Origin: Pedobacter paludis
GTDB taxonomy: Bacteria > Bacteroidota > Bacteroidia > Sphingobacteriales > Sphingobacteriaceae
DNA: 64,000 nucleotides
Direction: 5' to 3'
Assembly: GCF_003173575.1 (NCBI RefSeq)
Contig: NZ_QGNY01000003.1
Coordinates: 310,001-374,000 of the forward strand
Positions 51,633 through 59,045 of this stretch are shown here, piece by piece. Made by a program: the position numbers and the translations under genes. Each line of letters opens with the position of its first letter. Position 1 is the first letter of the stretch. The notes below the pieces were generated by a model. The model had not been told where the DNA came from, did not search any database, and was given only the letters and a program-made list of their open reading frames with translations.

Positions 51633-52195
51633 GCTGGTCGAGATTTATAATCTCGACCATTGAGCTATGGATTTGAAATCCACCCATAAAAGGATTGCAA
51701 ATCCTTAACTCATAAGACGGGATTGCAAATCCCGACTAACTAAATACGAGTTGCTGGTCGAGATTTATAATCTCGTCCATTGAGCTGTGGATTGAAATCC
51801 ACCCATAAAAGGATTGCAAATCCTTAACTCATAAGATGGGATTGCAAATCCCGACTAACTAAATACGAGTTGCTGGTCGAGATTTATAATCTAGTCCATT
51901 GAGCTGTGGATTGAAATCCACCCATAAAAGGATTGCAAATCCTTAACTCATAAGAGTAATACTTGATCGCTGGTCGAGATTTATAATCTCGTCCATTGAG
52001 CCGTGGATTTGAAATCCACCCATAAAAGGATTGGAAATCCTTAACTCATAAGACGGGATTGCAAATCCCGACTAACTAAATACGAGTTGCTGGTCGAGAT
52101 TTATAATCTTGTCCATTAAGCTGTGGATTTGAAATCCACCCATAAAAGGATTGGAAAATCCTTAACTCATAAGACGATTGCAAATCCCGACTGAT
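51633..52195. repeat. five-unit tandem array of multi-palindrome repeats
   Basis: Units start at 51633, 51753, 51872, 51969 and 52089 with GCTGGTCGAGATTTATAATC. Full units are 119-120 bp; unit 3 is cut to 97 bp. Each unit has up to four palindromes: GGTCGAGATT-TAT-AATCTCGACC (unit 1, perfect; others mismatch at the 3' arm), TGGATTT-G-AAATCCA, AAGGATT-GCA-AATCCTT, and CGGGATT-GCA-AATCCCG, joined by CACCCATAA, AACTCATAAGA and ACTAACTAAATACGAGTT-like spacers. The truncated unit 3 is followed by TAATACTTGATC, the same text as just before unit 1, so a higher-order duplication is visible. It fills most of the 619-bp gap and holds no open reading frame of note. Confidence 0.9.
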
Positions 52196-52213
52196 CAGAA
52201 GTTAAAGCAAATC

Positions 52214-53098
52214 CTATTTTTTAGTGAACGACTTACCCAATTCTGTATCCAAAAAGTTGGTTGCCTCATCATGGTCTGTAGATAGACTTACTTGCATCCA
52301 TTTTTCCATTTCTTCCGTTCTGGTGGCATCAGTATATTTCAACATTCCAATTGCTTCACTGCCCAAAACCAAATGAGTTGGAGGTTCTGGATTTTCGACC
52401 AAATCAATCATCACTTGCGCCGCCTTTTCCGGATCTCCGGTTGGAAGAAAGCTTCCGTTTTGGAAAAATTCACTTCGTTGATCAACTAATGCATAACCTT
52501 CTATTTTTGGCGCATAAGTCATAGATGCTCCAGCCCAATCGGTACGGAAACCGCCAGGCTCTACACTGGTAACCAAGATTCCTAAATCTTTAACTTCCTT
52601 AGCCAACGATTCGGTAAAGCCACTTAATCCAAATTTAGCGGCCTGATAAATGCTTACACCAGCATTGCCAACGCGTCCACCGATGGAACTTATTTGTAAA
52701 ATCCGACCAGAACCTTGTTTGCGCATGTAAGGCAAAACGGCTCTCGTAATTTCTATAGGTGCATACAAATTGGTTTCGAGCTGACTTCGAACCTGTTTAT
52801 CGGTAAAGGCTTCTGCGGCGCCAACAATTCCGAAACCTGCATTATTAACCAATACATCAATATGTCCAAAATGCTCAATTGCCGATTCTACAGCTAAATG
52901 TACCTGATCGTAATCTGTAACATCCAATTTTATAGGAAAAATTTGTGCTGGGTATTTCTCTGTCAAATTTTTCAGCGCATCTAAATTTCTAGCAGTTGCG
53001 GCAACTTTATCTCCTTTAGCCAATACTGCCTCGGTAAGGCTTCGTCCTAACCCGCGAGAACTGCCTGTTATAAACCAAATTTTTGTCATTGTTTTCAT
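52214..53098 (-). CDS. short-chain dehydrogenase/reductase
   Basis: 294 residues, classical SDR. Cofactor motif TGSSRGLGRS near the N-terminus, NNAGFG, catalytic Ser in LQISSIGGRVG, and Y-x-x-x-K as SIYQAAKFG. C-terminal extension (GSEAIGMLKYTDATRTEEMEKWMQ) is longer than typical 250-aa SDRs, as in the NAD(P)-dependent oxidoreductases often placed next to HxlR or AraC regulators. Acts on an alcohol or aldehyde/ketone not identifiable here. A TATCCAAAGG motif at the promoter resembles the operator of the HxlR gene. Confidence 0.9.
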   Translation of the reverse strand: MKTMTKIWFITGSSRGLGRSLTEAVLAKGDKVAATARNLDALKNLTEKYPAQIFPIKLDVTDYDQVHLAVESAIEHFGHIDVLVNNAGFGIVGAAEAFTDKQVRSQLETNLYAPIEITRAVLPYMRKQGSGRILQISSIGGRVGNAGVSIYQAAKFGLSGFTESLAKEVKDLGILVTSVEPGGFRTDWAGASMTYAPKIEGYALVDQRSEFFQNGSFLPTGDPEKAAQVMIDLVENPEPPTHLVLGSEAIGMLKYTDATRTEEMEKWMQVSLSTDHDEATNFLDTELGKSFTKK

Positions 53099-53105
53099 TT
53101 TTATT

Positions 53106-53117
53106 TATCCAAAGGTA
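53106..53117 (-). promoter_or_regulatory. SDR promoter with HxlR-like half-site
   Basis: On the minus strand the -7 box TACCTTTG (53110-53117) is exact and ends 11 nt before the SDR ATG. The plus strand reads TATCCAAAGG at 53106-53115, the same as the TATCCAAAAGG half-site pair at the HxlR operator apart from one A. Binding here would block RNA polymerase. Confidence 0.5.
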
Positions 53118-53246
53118 GATGGAATTTAAAGACAATGTTTTGTTATAAGGCTCAATATACTTTGTTAAAAAGCTCATAATTACATTTTATAGAACCATTT
53201 AATTTTTTAGATGTTGTATTTTAGAATTGACCTAGAAAATATAATC

Positions 53247-53441
53247 ATGGCTAAAGAAAAGAAAAAAGGCAAAAAGAAAAAGGACAAAAAGAAAGGGAAG
53301 AAAAAAAATAAACTTGGTGTAAAAAATTCCCTTGTTAACAACATAAATGCCCGTAAAAAGAAAGGTAAATCTCGTTCAAAAAAGAAATCGAAGATTAGTA
53401 AGAAAGCTTATAAGAAAATGCAAAAAGGCTGGAAGAAGTAA
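53247..53441 (+). CDS. very lysine-rich small basic protein, 64 aa
   Basis: Start at the ATG of MAKEKKKG; an in-frame ATG 36 nt upstream would add MLYFRIDLENII. By my count 31 of 64 residues are Lys, plus two Arg, with a short hydrophobic patch (LGVKNSLVNNINA) in the middle and Trp near the end (QKGWKK). No known domain. Possible nucleic-acid-binding or ribosome-associated peptide, or unordered polycation; this is inference from composition. Between the SDR and HxlR genes on the plus strand. Confidence 0.55.
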   Translation: MAKEKKKGKKKKDKKKGKKKNKLGVKNSLVNNINARKKKGKSRSKKKSKISKKAYKKMQKGWKK

Positions 53442-53487
53442 ATTTGATTTTCGATTAGACGAATAATGTTAAAGCTAAGTAAATTAA

Positions 53488-53526
53488 TATCCAAAAGATA
53501 CTAGTATCCAAAAGGATAGTGATATC
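53488..53526 (+). promoter_or_regulatory. nested TATCC/GGATA operator array for HxlR gene
   Basis: Between 53488 and 53526 the sequence holds ATATCC, GATACTAGTATC (perfect 12-bp palindrome, 53497-53508), TATCC-AAAA-GGATA (53505-53518), and GGATA-GTGA-TATCC (53514-53526). So at least five half-sites overlap as inverted repeats. They stand 16 nt upstream of the -7 box, in the -33 region, a place for autorepression or activation by a dimeric HxlR protein. Confidence 0.6.
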
Positions 53527-53542
53527 CTTTACGAAACCTTCG

Positions 53543-53550
53543 TATTTTTG
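53543..53550 (+). promoter_or_regulatory. -7 box of the HxlR gene (candidate leaderless)
   Basis: Exact TATTTTTG ends 5 nt before the ATG at 53556 (spacer ACATC). Confidence 0.55.
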
Positions 53551-53555
53551 ACATC

Positions 53556-53939
53556 ATGGGATTTAACAGAAAACATTTAGATAAATCGGCCTGTACTGCG
53601 AGCATGACCGCTGTAAAGGATGCTTTATATGTACTAAACGGAAAATGGAAATTGCCTTTAATTTTGAGCCTGCAAGATGGCCCTATGCGTTTTAACGAAA
53701 TACAAAAGAATTTAGAAGACATTACTCCAAAAATTTTATCTAAAGAATTAAAAGAGCTGGAGCTTAACGAATTTGTAATTAGAAAAGTTTTCGCTACAAC
53801 ACCGGTTACCATTACTTATGAATTAACCCCATACAGCGAAACGCTTGATAATGTAATTACCGAACTTAGAAATTGGGGAATCCAACATAGAGAAAGATTG
53901 GTTGCCAGCAGGCGTTCGGAACCTGTAGTGGCTGAATAA
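53556..53939 (+). CDS. HxlR family winged-helix regulator
   Basis: 127 residues, typical HxlR length. Winged helix: CTASMTAVKDALYVLNGKWKLPLILSLQDGPMRFNEIQ (in parts CTASMTAVKDALYVLNGK; KLPLILSLQDGPMRFNEI), then NLEDITPKILSKELKELELNEFVIRK and TYELTPYSETLDNVITELRNWG. The N-terminal Cys (C13) could be a redox or aldehyde sensor as in YodB/HypR-type members, not proven. It lies next to an SDR, the common pairing. Candidate leaderless transcript with its own operator upstream. Confidence 0.9.
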   Translation: MGFNRKHLDKSACTASMTAVKDALYVLNGKWKLPLILSLQDGPMRFNEIQKNLEDITPKILSKELKELELNEFVIRKVFATTPVTITYELTPYSETLDNVITELRNWGIQHRERLVASRRSEPVVAE

Positions 53940-54034
53940 TAGATTGTTTTCTTTAATATTTAGCCTTATAGATGCAGTTGGTGGGCTATAAAAAGTTTAA
54001 CCGCCTTAGTTACACGATTATCTGTAATATCGGC

Positions 54035-54042
54035 TATCTTTG
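54035..54042 (+). promoter_or_regulatory. -7 box of the 54059 gene
   Basis: Exact TATCTTTG ends 16 nt before the ATG at 54059, giving a leader of about 10 nt. Confidence 0.55.
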
Positions 54043-54058
54043 CAGAAATAAAAAGTAA

Positions 54059-54595
54059 ATGGCAGTATTACATAAAAAAGAAGAAAAAATTCAGGCAACG
54101 TTGGGTAGGTTGCCAAAAAAATATACACACGAACAATTTATAGAGATGTTTATTAAACTTTACTCTAAAGATTGGGGCAAAATAAAATCGGCATACATTA
54201 AACAATCTCAGGACAAAGAACCTGGATCAGTAATTAATATGCCAAAACCCGATATTTATCTTAAACAAGTATTGGCAATTTACCTGCAACAGGCAGATGC
54301 ACCTAAAACCGAATCAACTCCAGTTCCTGAAATTGAGAAAGAAGTAGCTGAAGTTAAAAAAGCTAAGGCTCCAGCTAAGAAAAAAGCTGTAGTTACTGAG
54401 GAAACTCCAGCAGTTGAAGCCAAGAAAGTAAAAGCACCTGCAAAAAAGAAAGCTGAAGAAACTACAGAAGAACCTGTAGCAGAGGTAAAAAAAGCGAAAA
54501 CGCCTGCTAAGAAAAAAGTGGTTGCCGAAGCTGAAGAAACTACTGAAGTTAAAAAACCAAAGGCTGTTGCAAAAAAACCTGCAACAAAAAAATAA
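54059..54595 (+). CDS. histone H1-like Lys/Ala-rich protein with N-terminal domain
   Basis: 178 residues in two parts. Residues 1-82 look folded (LGRLPKKYTHEQFIEMFIKLYSKDWGKIKSAYI and MPKPDIYLKQVLAIYLQQ, helical). Residues 83-178 are low-complexity with repeats of the type VKKAKAPAKKKA, EAKKVKAPAKKKAEET and VKKAKTPAKKKVVA, alternating with acidic EETTEE segments. This resembles AlgP/histone H1 C-terminal tails, which bind DNA, and the N-part could be a specific binding domain. It is separated from the H1-like class by its acidic spacers. No membrane or signal segment. Confidence 0.62.
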   Translation: MAVLHKKEEKIQATLGRLPKKYTHEQFIEMFIKLYSKDWGKIKSAYIKQSQDKEPGSVINMPKPDIYLKQVLAIYLQQADAPKTESTPVPEIEKEVAEVKKAKAPAKKKAVVTEETPAVEAKKVKAPAKKKAEETTEEPVAEVKKAKTPAKKKVVAEAEETTEVKKPKAVAKKPATKK

Positions 54596-54613
54596 AAAAA
54601 TTTGCCCGCATAT

Positions 54614-54703
54614 AATAAAACAACTTTTTAGGTGTTTATATATATGAGAGCGTTAATTTAGATGACGGGGATAGGTCGGTATGATTTATCCCCGTTCTTT
54701 TTT
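54614..54703 (+). ncRNA. copy 1 of GAGAGCG-box hairpin element
   Basis: AATAAAACAACTTTTTAGG lead, invariant GAGAGCGTTAATTTAGAT at 54646-54663, hairpin ACGGGGATA / TATCCCCGT (54665-54673 and 54687-54695, 13-nt loop GGTCGGTATGATT), then TCTTTTTT. It is nearly the same as copy 2, 272 nt on (54614-54696 against 54886-54968, only two mismatches seen). Downstream of the Lys-rich gene. Candidate sRNA with terminator; an imperfect TATATATG is placed like a -7 box before the GAGAGCG. Confidence 0.55.
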
Positions 54704-54885
54704 AGTGATTTTTCATATTCCCAACTCGCGAAGTTTCGAAGGGCGTGATAGCAAAATTCTAAAATTCGTATAAGAATATCATTAAGTTTAGAGAAATCTG
54801 CTGTCAGTCTGGGCATGTCGAAGATCTATAGCTCGTTGATGATAACACCACCTAAAAGAAAAAATAAAAAAAATCTTCTGCAGAC

Positions 54886-54975
54886 AATAAAACAACTTTT
54901 TAGATGTTTATATATACGAGAGCGTTAATTTAGATGACGGGGATAGGTCGGTATGATTTATCCCCGTTTCTTTTG
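54886..54975 (+). ncRNA. copy 2 of GAGAGCG-box hairpin element
   Basis: Direct repeat of copy 1 with box at 54918-54935, stem ACGGGGATA / TATCCCCGT at 54937-54945 and 54959-54967, and TTCTTTT after. The 190-nt stretch between the two copies has no gene; it has a worn GTCAGTCTGGGCATGTCGAAG REP-like string at about 54804. No clear ORF exists in 54596-55135. Confidence 0.55.
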
Positions 54976-55135
54976 ATGATAGTTTTCAAGAGTTGGTTTG
55001 TGATAACACGGACTGGAGGATACAAAAAAAAGCCACTGATTTCTCAGTGACTTAACAATCAAACTAACATATTTTTAAATAGATTGCTTCACCCCAACTC
55101 GCAAGCCAGTTTCTCAGTTCGCAATCACGATTAAT

Positions 55136-56020
55136 CTATTTATCAATCATTTTATAATATCGAACGTAATCTACATCCATTTTTTGAGGCCAGATTGAAT
55201 CATCAACTCCCTGAGCTCCACCCCAATCGCCACCGACTGCAAGGTTTAACAAGAGATGGAAACGCTTATCAAATGGCCAAACTTTGTAACCTGTTCCTTC
55301 ATTTGCGAAATCGAAAACCTTTACATCATCATAATAACCACGAATAGCATAAGGCGTCCAATCTACACGGTAAACGTGAAAAGCGGTACTGGCTCCATCA
55401 ACCTTTTTTGTAATGGTTTTTTGAGTGTTTATCTTAAAGTAATAAGCTTCGCTATGTGTACTGAAATGCACATTATCCTGATCGTAACCTACGTGCTCCA
55501 TAATATCGATCTCACCAGATTTTGGCCAATCGCCATAAGCTCTATCCGTTGGCAACATCCAAATGGCTGGCCAAGTTCCTTTACCCGATGGGAGTTTTGC
55601 TTTAATTTCAAAACGGCCATAAAGCGCATCTAATTTACCTCTGGTTACCATACGCGATGAGGTATAACCCATTCCGCCCATACTTTCTTTTTTGGCCGTA
55701 ATGGTTAGAAATCCGCCGGCAACATTTGCGTTATTGGTCGTATTCGTGTAATATTCAAGTTCATTGTTTCCCCAGCCACCGCCTCCGGTATCATAATCCC
55801 AATTGCTGCTTAATGGCGCTCCGGTATTGGTAAATTCATCGCTCCAAGTTGGCGTTGCTTCGAATGTCCAACCTTTATCAACCGGAGTTGTTACTACAGG
55901 TGGAACATAGACAGGTCCTTCATCTCCTCCCGAACCTTTAGAACAACCGCTTAAACCAACTACAGCAATTGCACATGCTGTAAAAACTTCTCTTTTAAAA
56001 TACTTCACTAAATCTATCAT
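55136..56020 (-). CDS. GH16 beta-glucanase lipoprotein
   Basis: 294 residues. Lipoprotein signal with Cys26 (VVGLSGC), then SKGSGGDEG acidic linker. GH16 jelly-roll with WSDEFTNTGAPLSSNWDYDTGGGGWGNNELEYYT (in parts) and active site E170-I-D172-I-M-E175 in SGEIDIMEHVG: E170 nucleophile, E175 acid/base. ExDxxE with the extra Met is the laminarinase/lichenase-like form. It cleaves internal beta-1,3 or mixed beta-1,3/1,4-glucan bonds, probably at the cell surface. Last gene of the minus-strand PUL, 72 nt after the PKD lipoprotein. Confidence 0.93.
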   Translation of the reverse strand: MIDLVKYFKREVFTACAIAVVGLSGCSKGSGGDEGPVYVPPVVTTPVDKGWTFEATPTWSDEFTNTGAPLSSNWDYDTGGGGWGNNELEYYTNTTNNANVAGGFLTITAKKESMGGMGYTSSRMVTRGKLDALYGRFEIKAKLPSGKGTWPAIWMLPTDRAYGDWPKSGEIDIMEHVGYDQDNVHFSTHSEAYYFKINTQKTITKKVDGASTAFHVYRVDWTPYAIRGYYDDVKVFDFANEGTGYKVWPFDKRFHLLLNLAVGGDWGGAQGVDDSIWPQKMDVDYVRYYKMIDK

Positions 56021-56092
56021 CTTATAACTTTTAAAAGGGCAGTTTGGAATGTATGTGCTCCAAACTGCTCTGTATTTTAGAGTATAATTCTA

Positions 56093-57514
56093 CTACTTAA
56101 ACTCAAAATCATCTATATAAAATATGCCCGGATTTGGATGACCTTCACCACCTAACTGAACAACAATTTTATCGTATAATGTTTGAGTTGCAGAAGCAGA
56201 ATAATCGAATTCTAACTGTACCCAAGTATTGTATTGAGCTGGTGTAATGGTTTTAACAATCTCAATTTGAGTGGTATATGCATTTCCACCTAATAAAGAG
56301 TTCTGCAGTTTAACCGAAACCGTAGGCGCTACTTTAGTAAAGTCATTGCCGCCAGGAATAAACACTTTTAACCTTATTTTATTTTTAGCAGCAAGATCAA
56401 AACGATATGGAAGCGTAATGTTTAGGTTTCCATATTGCCCATCTGGACCAGTTCTTTTCTCGTAATAAGCTACTTTAGATGATGTGTTTAAAGGGAATTT
56501 AGAAGGATTATCATAGTTTCTGATGTAATCCATATTCTCTGCAACCCAAGCCATACCTGTTGCTGCCTGGAAATCATCAGCCAAGTTAGCAGCCTGAATA
56601 GGCTTTTGAACAGGCGGAACAACTGGTCTTACATATCCTTTTCTAATCAGTTTTAAATACCAGGCATTACCTGCGTTAGATTTATCCAAACACCTTAACC
56701 ACATTTCATCAGCTGTAAGCGATAAGATTTGATAAGATGAAACACCTAAATAGTACGATATAAAACCATTATTGCTGATGTTAATGTATTTTGTTCCGTT
56801 AACATCGTTCAAAATCCAGGTTAAGTTGGTTGGTGGTGTATAATTAACCGTTGGATCATTACTTCCAACGGGGCCACCAATACCTGGCGCATTTGATGCG
56901 TTTGCAAAGGTTGTTCCGTTATTTGCGTAGGTATATTTTAATGAAGTTGCACCCATTGTAAAGGTCATTTCATCATCGTAAAAACCTGTTCCCGTTTTCT
57001 CATTCGGTCCTGCCTGATACCAATCTGGCCCTTGAGAAGTGATCGGCCCAACGCCTAAATGACCAGGCTGTGTTTGATCAATTACCCAAACTTTACCTGC
57101 CGGATTTGACAATCCGCCAGAAAGCAACGTATAAGCCGGATCGCTTAACATACTGGTATTTGTAGTTGCAATAACCACCGTTTTAGTTGTTGATACCGAA
57201 CCACCATCGGCTAAAACAGTTAATTTAATGGTATAGGTTCCAGCAATTGGATAAGATGACTGCACATCGTTACCATCTGCAGTTGCGCCATTTCCAAAAT
57301 CCCAATGGGCATTAATCCCATTATACAGACTTTTAAAATTGATGATATTCGGATTCGTAGCCGTTGGTGTTGTTGTAAACTGAATTTCTGCTGCGGTTGG
57401 CGGTGTGCCGATATCCTTAACAGTTTCACTTTTTTTACAAGAAACGATTACGCTAAACACTAAGCCCAGACTAAGCAGGACAGATGTTTTTATGGTGTTT
57501 TTAAATAATTTCAT
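56093..57514 (-). CDS. PKD-domain surface glycan-binding lipoprotein (SusE-position)
   Basis: 473 residues. Lipoprotein signal with Cys26 (VIVSC) then KKSET. PKD domain at about 40-115 (AHWDFGNGATADGNDVQSSYPIAGTYTIKLTV, seen in parts). The middle has conserved WYQAGPNEKTGTGFYDDEMTFTM and a C-terminal carbohydrate-binding-like beta-sandwich (about 310-473: LADDFQAATGMAWVAENMDYI, PGIFYIDDFEFK). No hydrolase site. Place directly after SusD suggests SGBP-B, a surface sugar-binding partner. 12 nt after susD, 72 nt before GH16. Confidence 0.78.
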   Translation of the reverse strand: MKLFKNTIKTSVLLSLGLVFSVIVSCKKSETVKDIGTPPTAAEIQFTTTPTATNPNIINFKSLYNGINAHWDFGNGATADGNDVQSSYPIAGTYTIKLTVLADGGSVSTTKTVVIATTNTSMLSDPAYTLLSGGLSNPAGKVWVIDQTQPGHLGVGPITSQGPDWYQAGPNEKTGTGFYDDEMTFTMGATSLKYTYANNGTTFANASNAPGIGGPVGSNDPTVNYTPPTNLTWILNDVNGTKYINISNNGFISYYLGVSSYQILSLTADEMWLRCLDKSNAGNAWYLKLIRKGYVRPVVPPVQKPIQAANLADDFQAATGMAWVAENMDYIRNYDNPSKFPLNTSSKVAYYEKRTGPDGQYGNLNITLPYRFDLAAKNKIRLKVFIPGGNDFTKVAPTVSVKLQNSLLGGNAYTTQIEIVKTITPAQYNTWVQLEFDYSASATQTLYDKIVVQLGGEGHPNPGIFYIDDFEFK

Positions 57515-57525
57515 TTCAGTGCGGA

Positions 57526-59043
57526 TTAATTGTAACCTGGATTTTGTTTAATACCACCTTTGGTAACTTCGATTTCGTTTAAAGGAATTGGCAAATACTC
57601 GCTTTTGCCTGCTTTATAGCCTGAGGGGCCTAAAACGGCAACTGCTTTTCCTGTACGAACCAAATCAAAGAAACGGTGTCCTTCTGTAGCCAATTCTAAT
57701 CTACGTTCTGCATAAATGTTATCAAGCGTAGCTGGAATAGAAGCCAGTCCAACTCTTGCTCTAACTGCATCTAGCAATTCTTTAGCACGGCTAGCACTGC
57801 CTCCGCTTCTTAACAAAGCTTCTGCCTGCATTAAATAGGTATCAGCCAAACGGATTTCAATTTCATCAATAGGCCAGTTTTGTTCTGCAACGCCACTTGC
57901 CGAGCGGAATGCCTTTAACGGCGCATACTTTTTAATGAAATAATCGGTGTTTTGGTAACGGGCATTGTAAGTTGCACCCGCAGCTTTTAACGCCGCTCCA
58001 TCTATAATGGTAGCCGCAAAGCGAGGATCATTTTTCATCACATTTACCAGATCCAATGTTACCGGGCAAAAGCCCCAACCGCTTGAGTAGGTATCGCCAT
58101 TGTAGCTGTCCATGCCGATAAATTGAGTACCAACATTACCTTCGCCACCATTGATATAACCCCAATCTGTCCAGGCAGCATTGTTTGAATGTGGAATTTC
58201 TAAAATAGATTCCGCATTAAACTTGTTTGCCGGATTGAAGATATCAGCATAATTTGGAAGCAATGAATATCCGTATGGATTACCAACACGGTTTACATCT
58301 TCAAAAATTGTTGCAGCCTCGGCCATTTTGGTATTATCGTTTTGGTATAATAAAACTTTGGCCAATTGTGCTTTTGCTGCACCCTGAGATACTCTTCCTT
58401 TGTCTGCATCAGGAATTGTGGTTGGCAAACCTGGTCCTGCTTCTCTTAAATCTTTCTCTATCTGCGCATAAATTTGTGCGGGAGTAGATTGTACCTGAGC
58501 GTAAAGTTCGCTTGTTGATAAAACCTTTGTAATTAATGGAACATTGCCAAAAAAACGAACCAGATCAAAATAGAAATAGGCTCTTAAAAATTTAGCTTCT
58601 GCCGTTACCCGCGTTTTGAATGCTGCGCTAAGCGTAGTCGATTTTTCGATTTTACTTAGAATTAAGTTCGCACGATTAACACCCGTGAAATTTTTGTTCC
58701 ACAATCCAACCTGCGGACCCAAACTAGAATTCATGTTAAAATTATCATATGCTACCCAATTTGGCTGATCGGAAGCGTTACTTCCACCAGCAAAACAATC
58801 ATCAGAGGCGGCACTTAACAAAGGCATTTTCATGGTATAACCACCAGTAGTTCCCCATTGTGTTACATCATAAACAGCAAGCACACCTTGCATTACTTCT
58901 TTTTCATTTTGATAAAAATTATCTTCTAGAGCGGTTCCTCTTGGGGTTAGCTCTAGGTAATCCTTTTTACATGATACAAAAACCAGCATAACCGCAACTA
59001 TTGCGATTGCACTTTTAATATTTTTATTTCTCATCATTTCCAT
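57526..59043 (-). CDS. RagB/SusD family nutrient-uptake outer-membrane lipoprotein
   Basis: 505 residues with lipoprotein Cys25 (VFVSC). SusD/RagB: N-terminal KKDYLELTPRGTALEDNFYQNEKEVMQGV, TPR-like helices, AEAKFLRAYFYFDLVRFFGNVPLIT, and the C-terminal IRLADTYLMQAEALLRSGG and EEGHRFFDLVRTGK-like ATEGHRFFDLVRTGKA. It sits on the outer surface as the lid of SusC and binds the glycan. The gap to susC is 2 nt, so the pair is tightly coupled. Confidence 0.95.
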   Translation of the reverse strand: MEMMRNKNIKSAIAIVAVMLVFVSCKKDYLELTPRGTALEDNFYQNEKEVMQGVLAVYDVTQWGTTGGYTMKMPLLSAASDDCFAGGSNASDQPNWVAYDNFNMNSSLGPQVGLWNKNFTGVNRANLILSKIEKSTTLSAAFKTRVTAEAKFLRAYFYFDLVRFFGNVPLITKVLSTSELYAQVQSTPAQIYAQIEKDLREAGPGLPTTIPDADKGRVSQGAAKAQLAKVLLYQNDNTKMAEAATIFEDVNRVGNPYGYSLLPNYADIFNPANKFNAESILEIPHSNNAAWTDWGYINGGEGNVGTQFIGMDSYNGDTYSSGWGFCPVTLDLVNVMKNDPRFAATIIDGAALKAAGATYNARYQNTDYFIKKYAPLKAFRSASGVAEQNWPIDEIEIRLADTYLMQAEALLRSGGSASRAKELLDAVRARVGLASIPATLDNIYAERRLELATEGHRFFDLVRTGKAVAVLGPSGYKAGKSEYLPIPLNEIEVTKGGIKQNPGYN

Positions 59044-59045
59044 TA

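Noticed and set aside
51633..52195. Tandem repeats considered as a CRISPR array
   Set aside because: The units are contiguous ~120 bp blocks with internal palindromes; there are no constant short repeats separated by unique spacers and no cas genes nearby.
54614..54975. The two 83-bp direct repeats considered as insertion-sequence ends
   Set aside because: Same orientation, 272 nt apart, no ORF between them, and each ends in a hairpin with a T-run, which fits transcript ends better.
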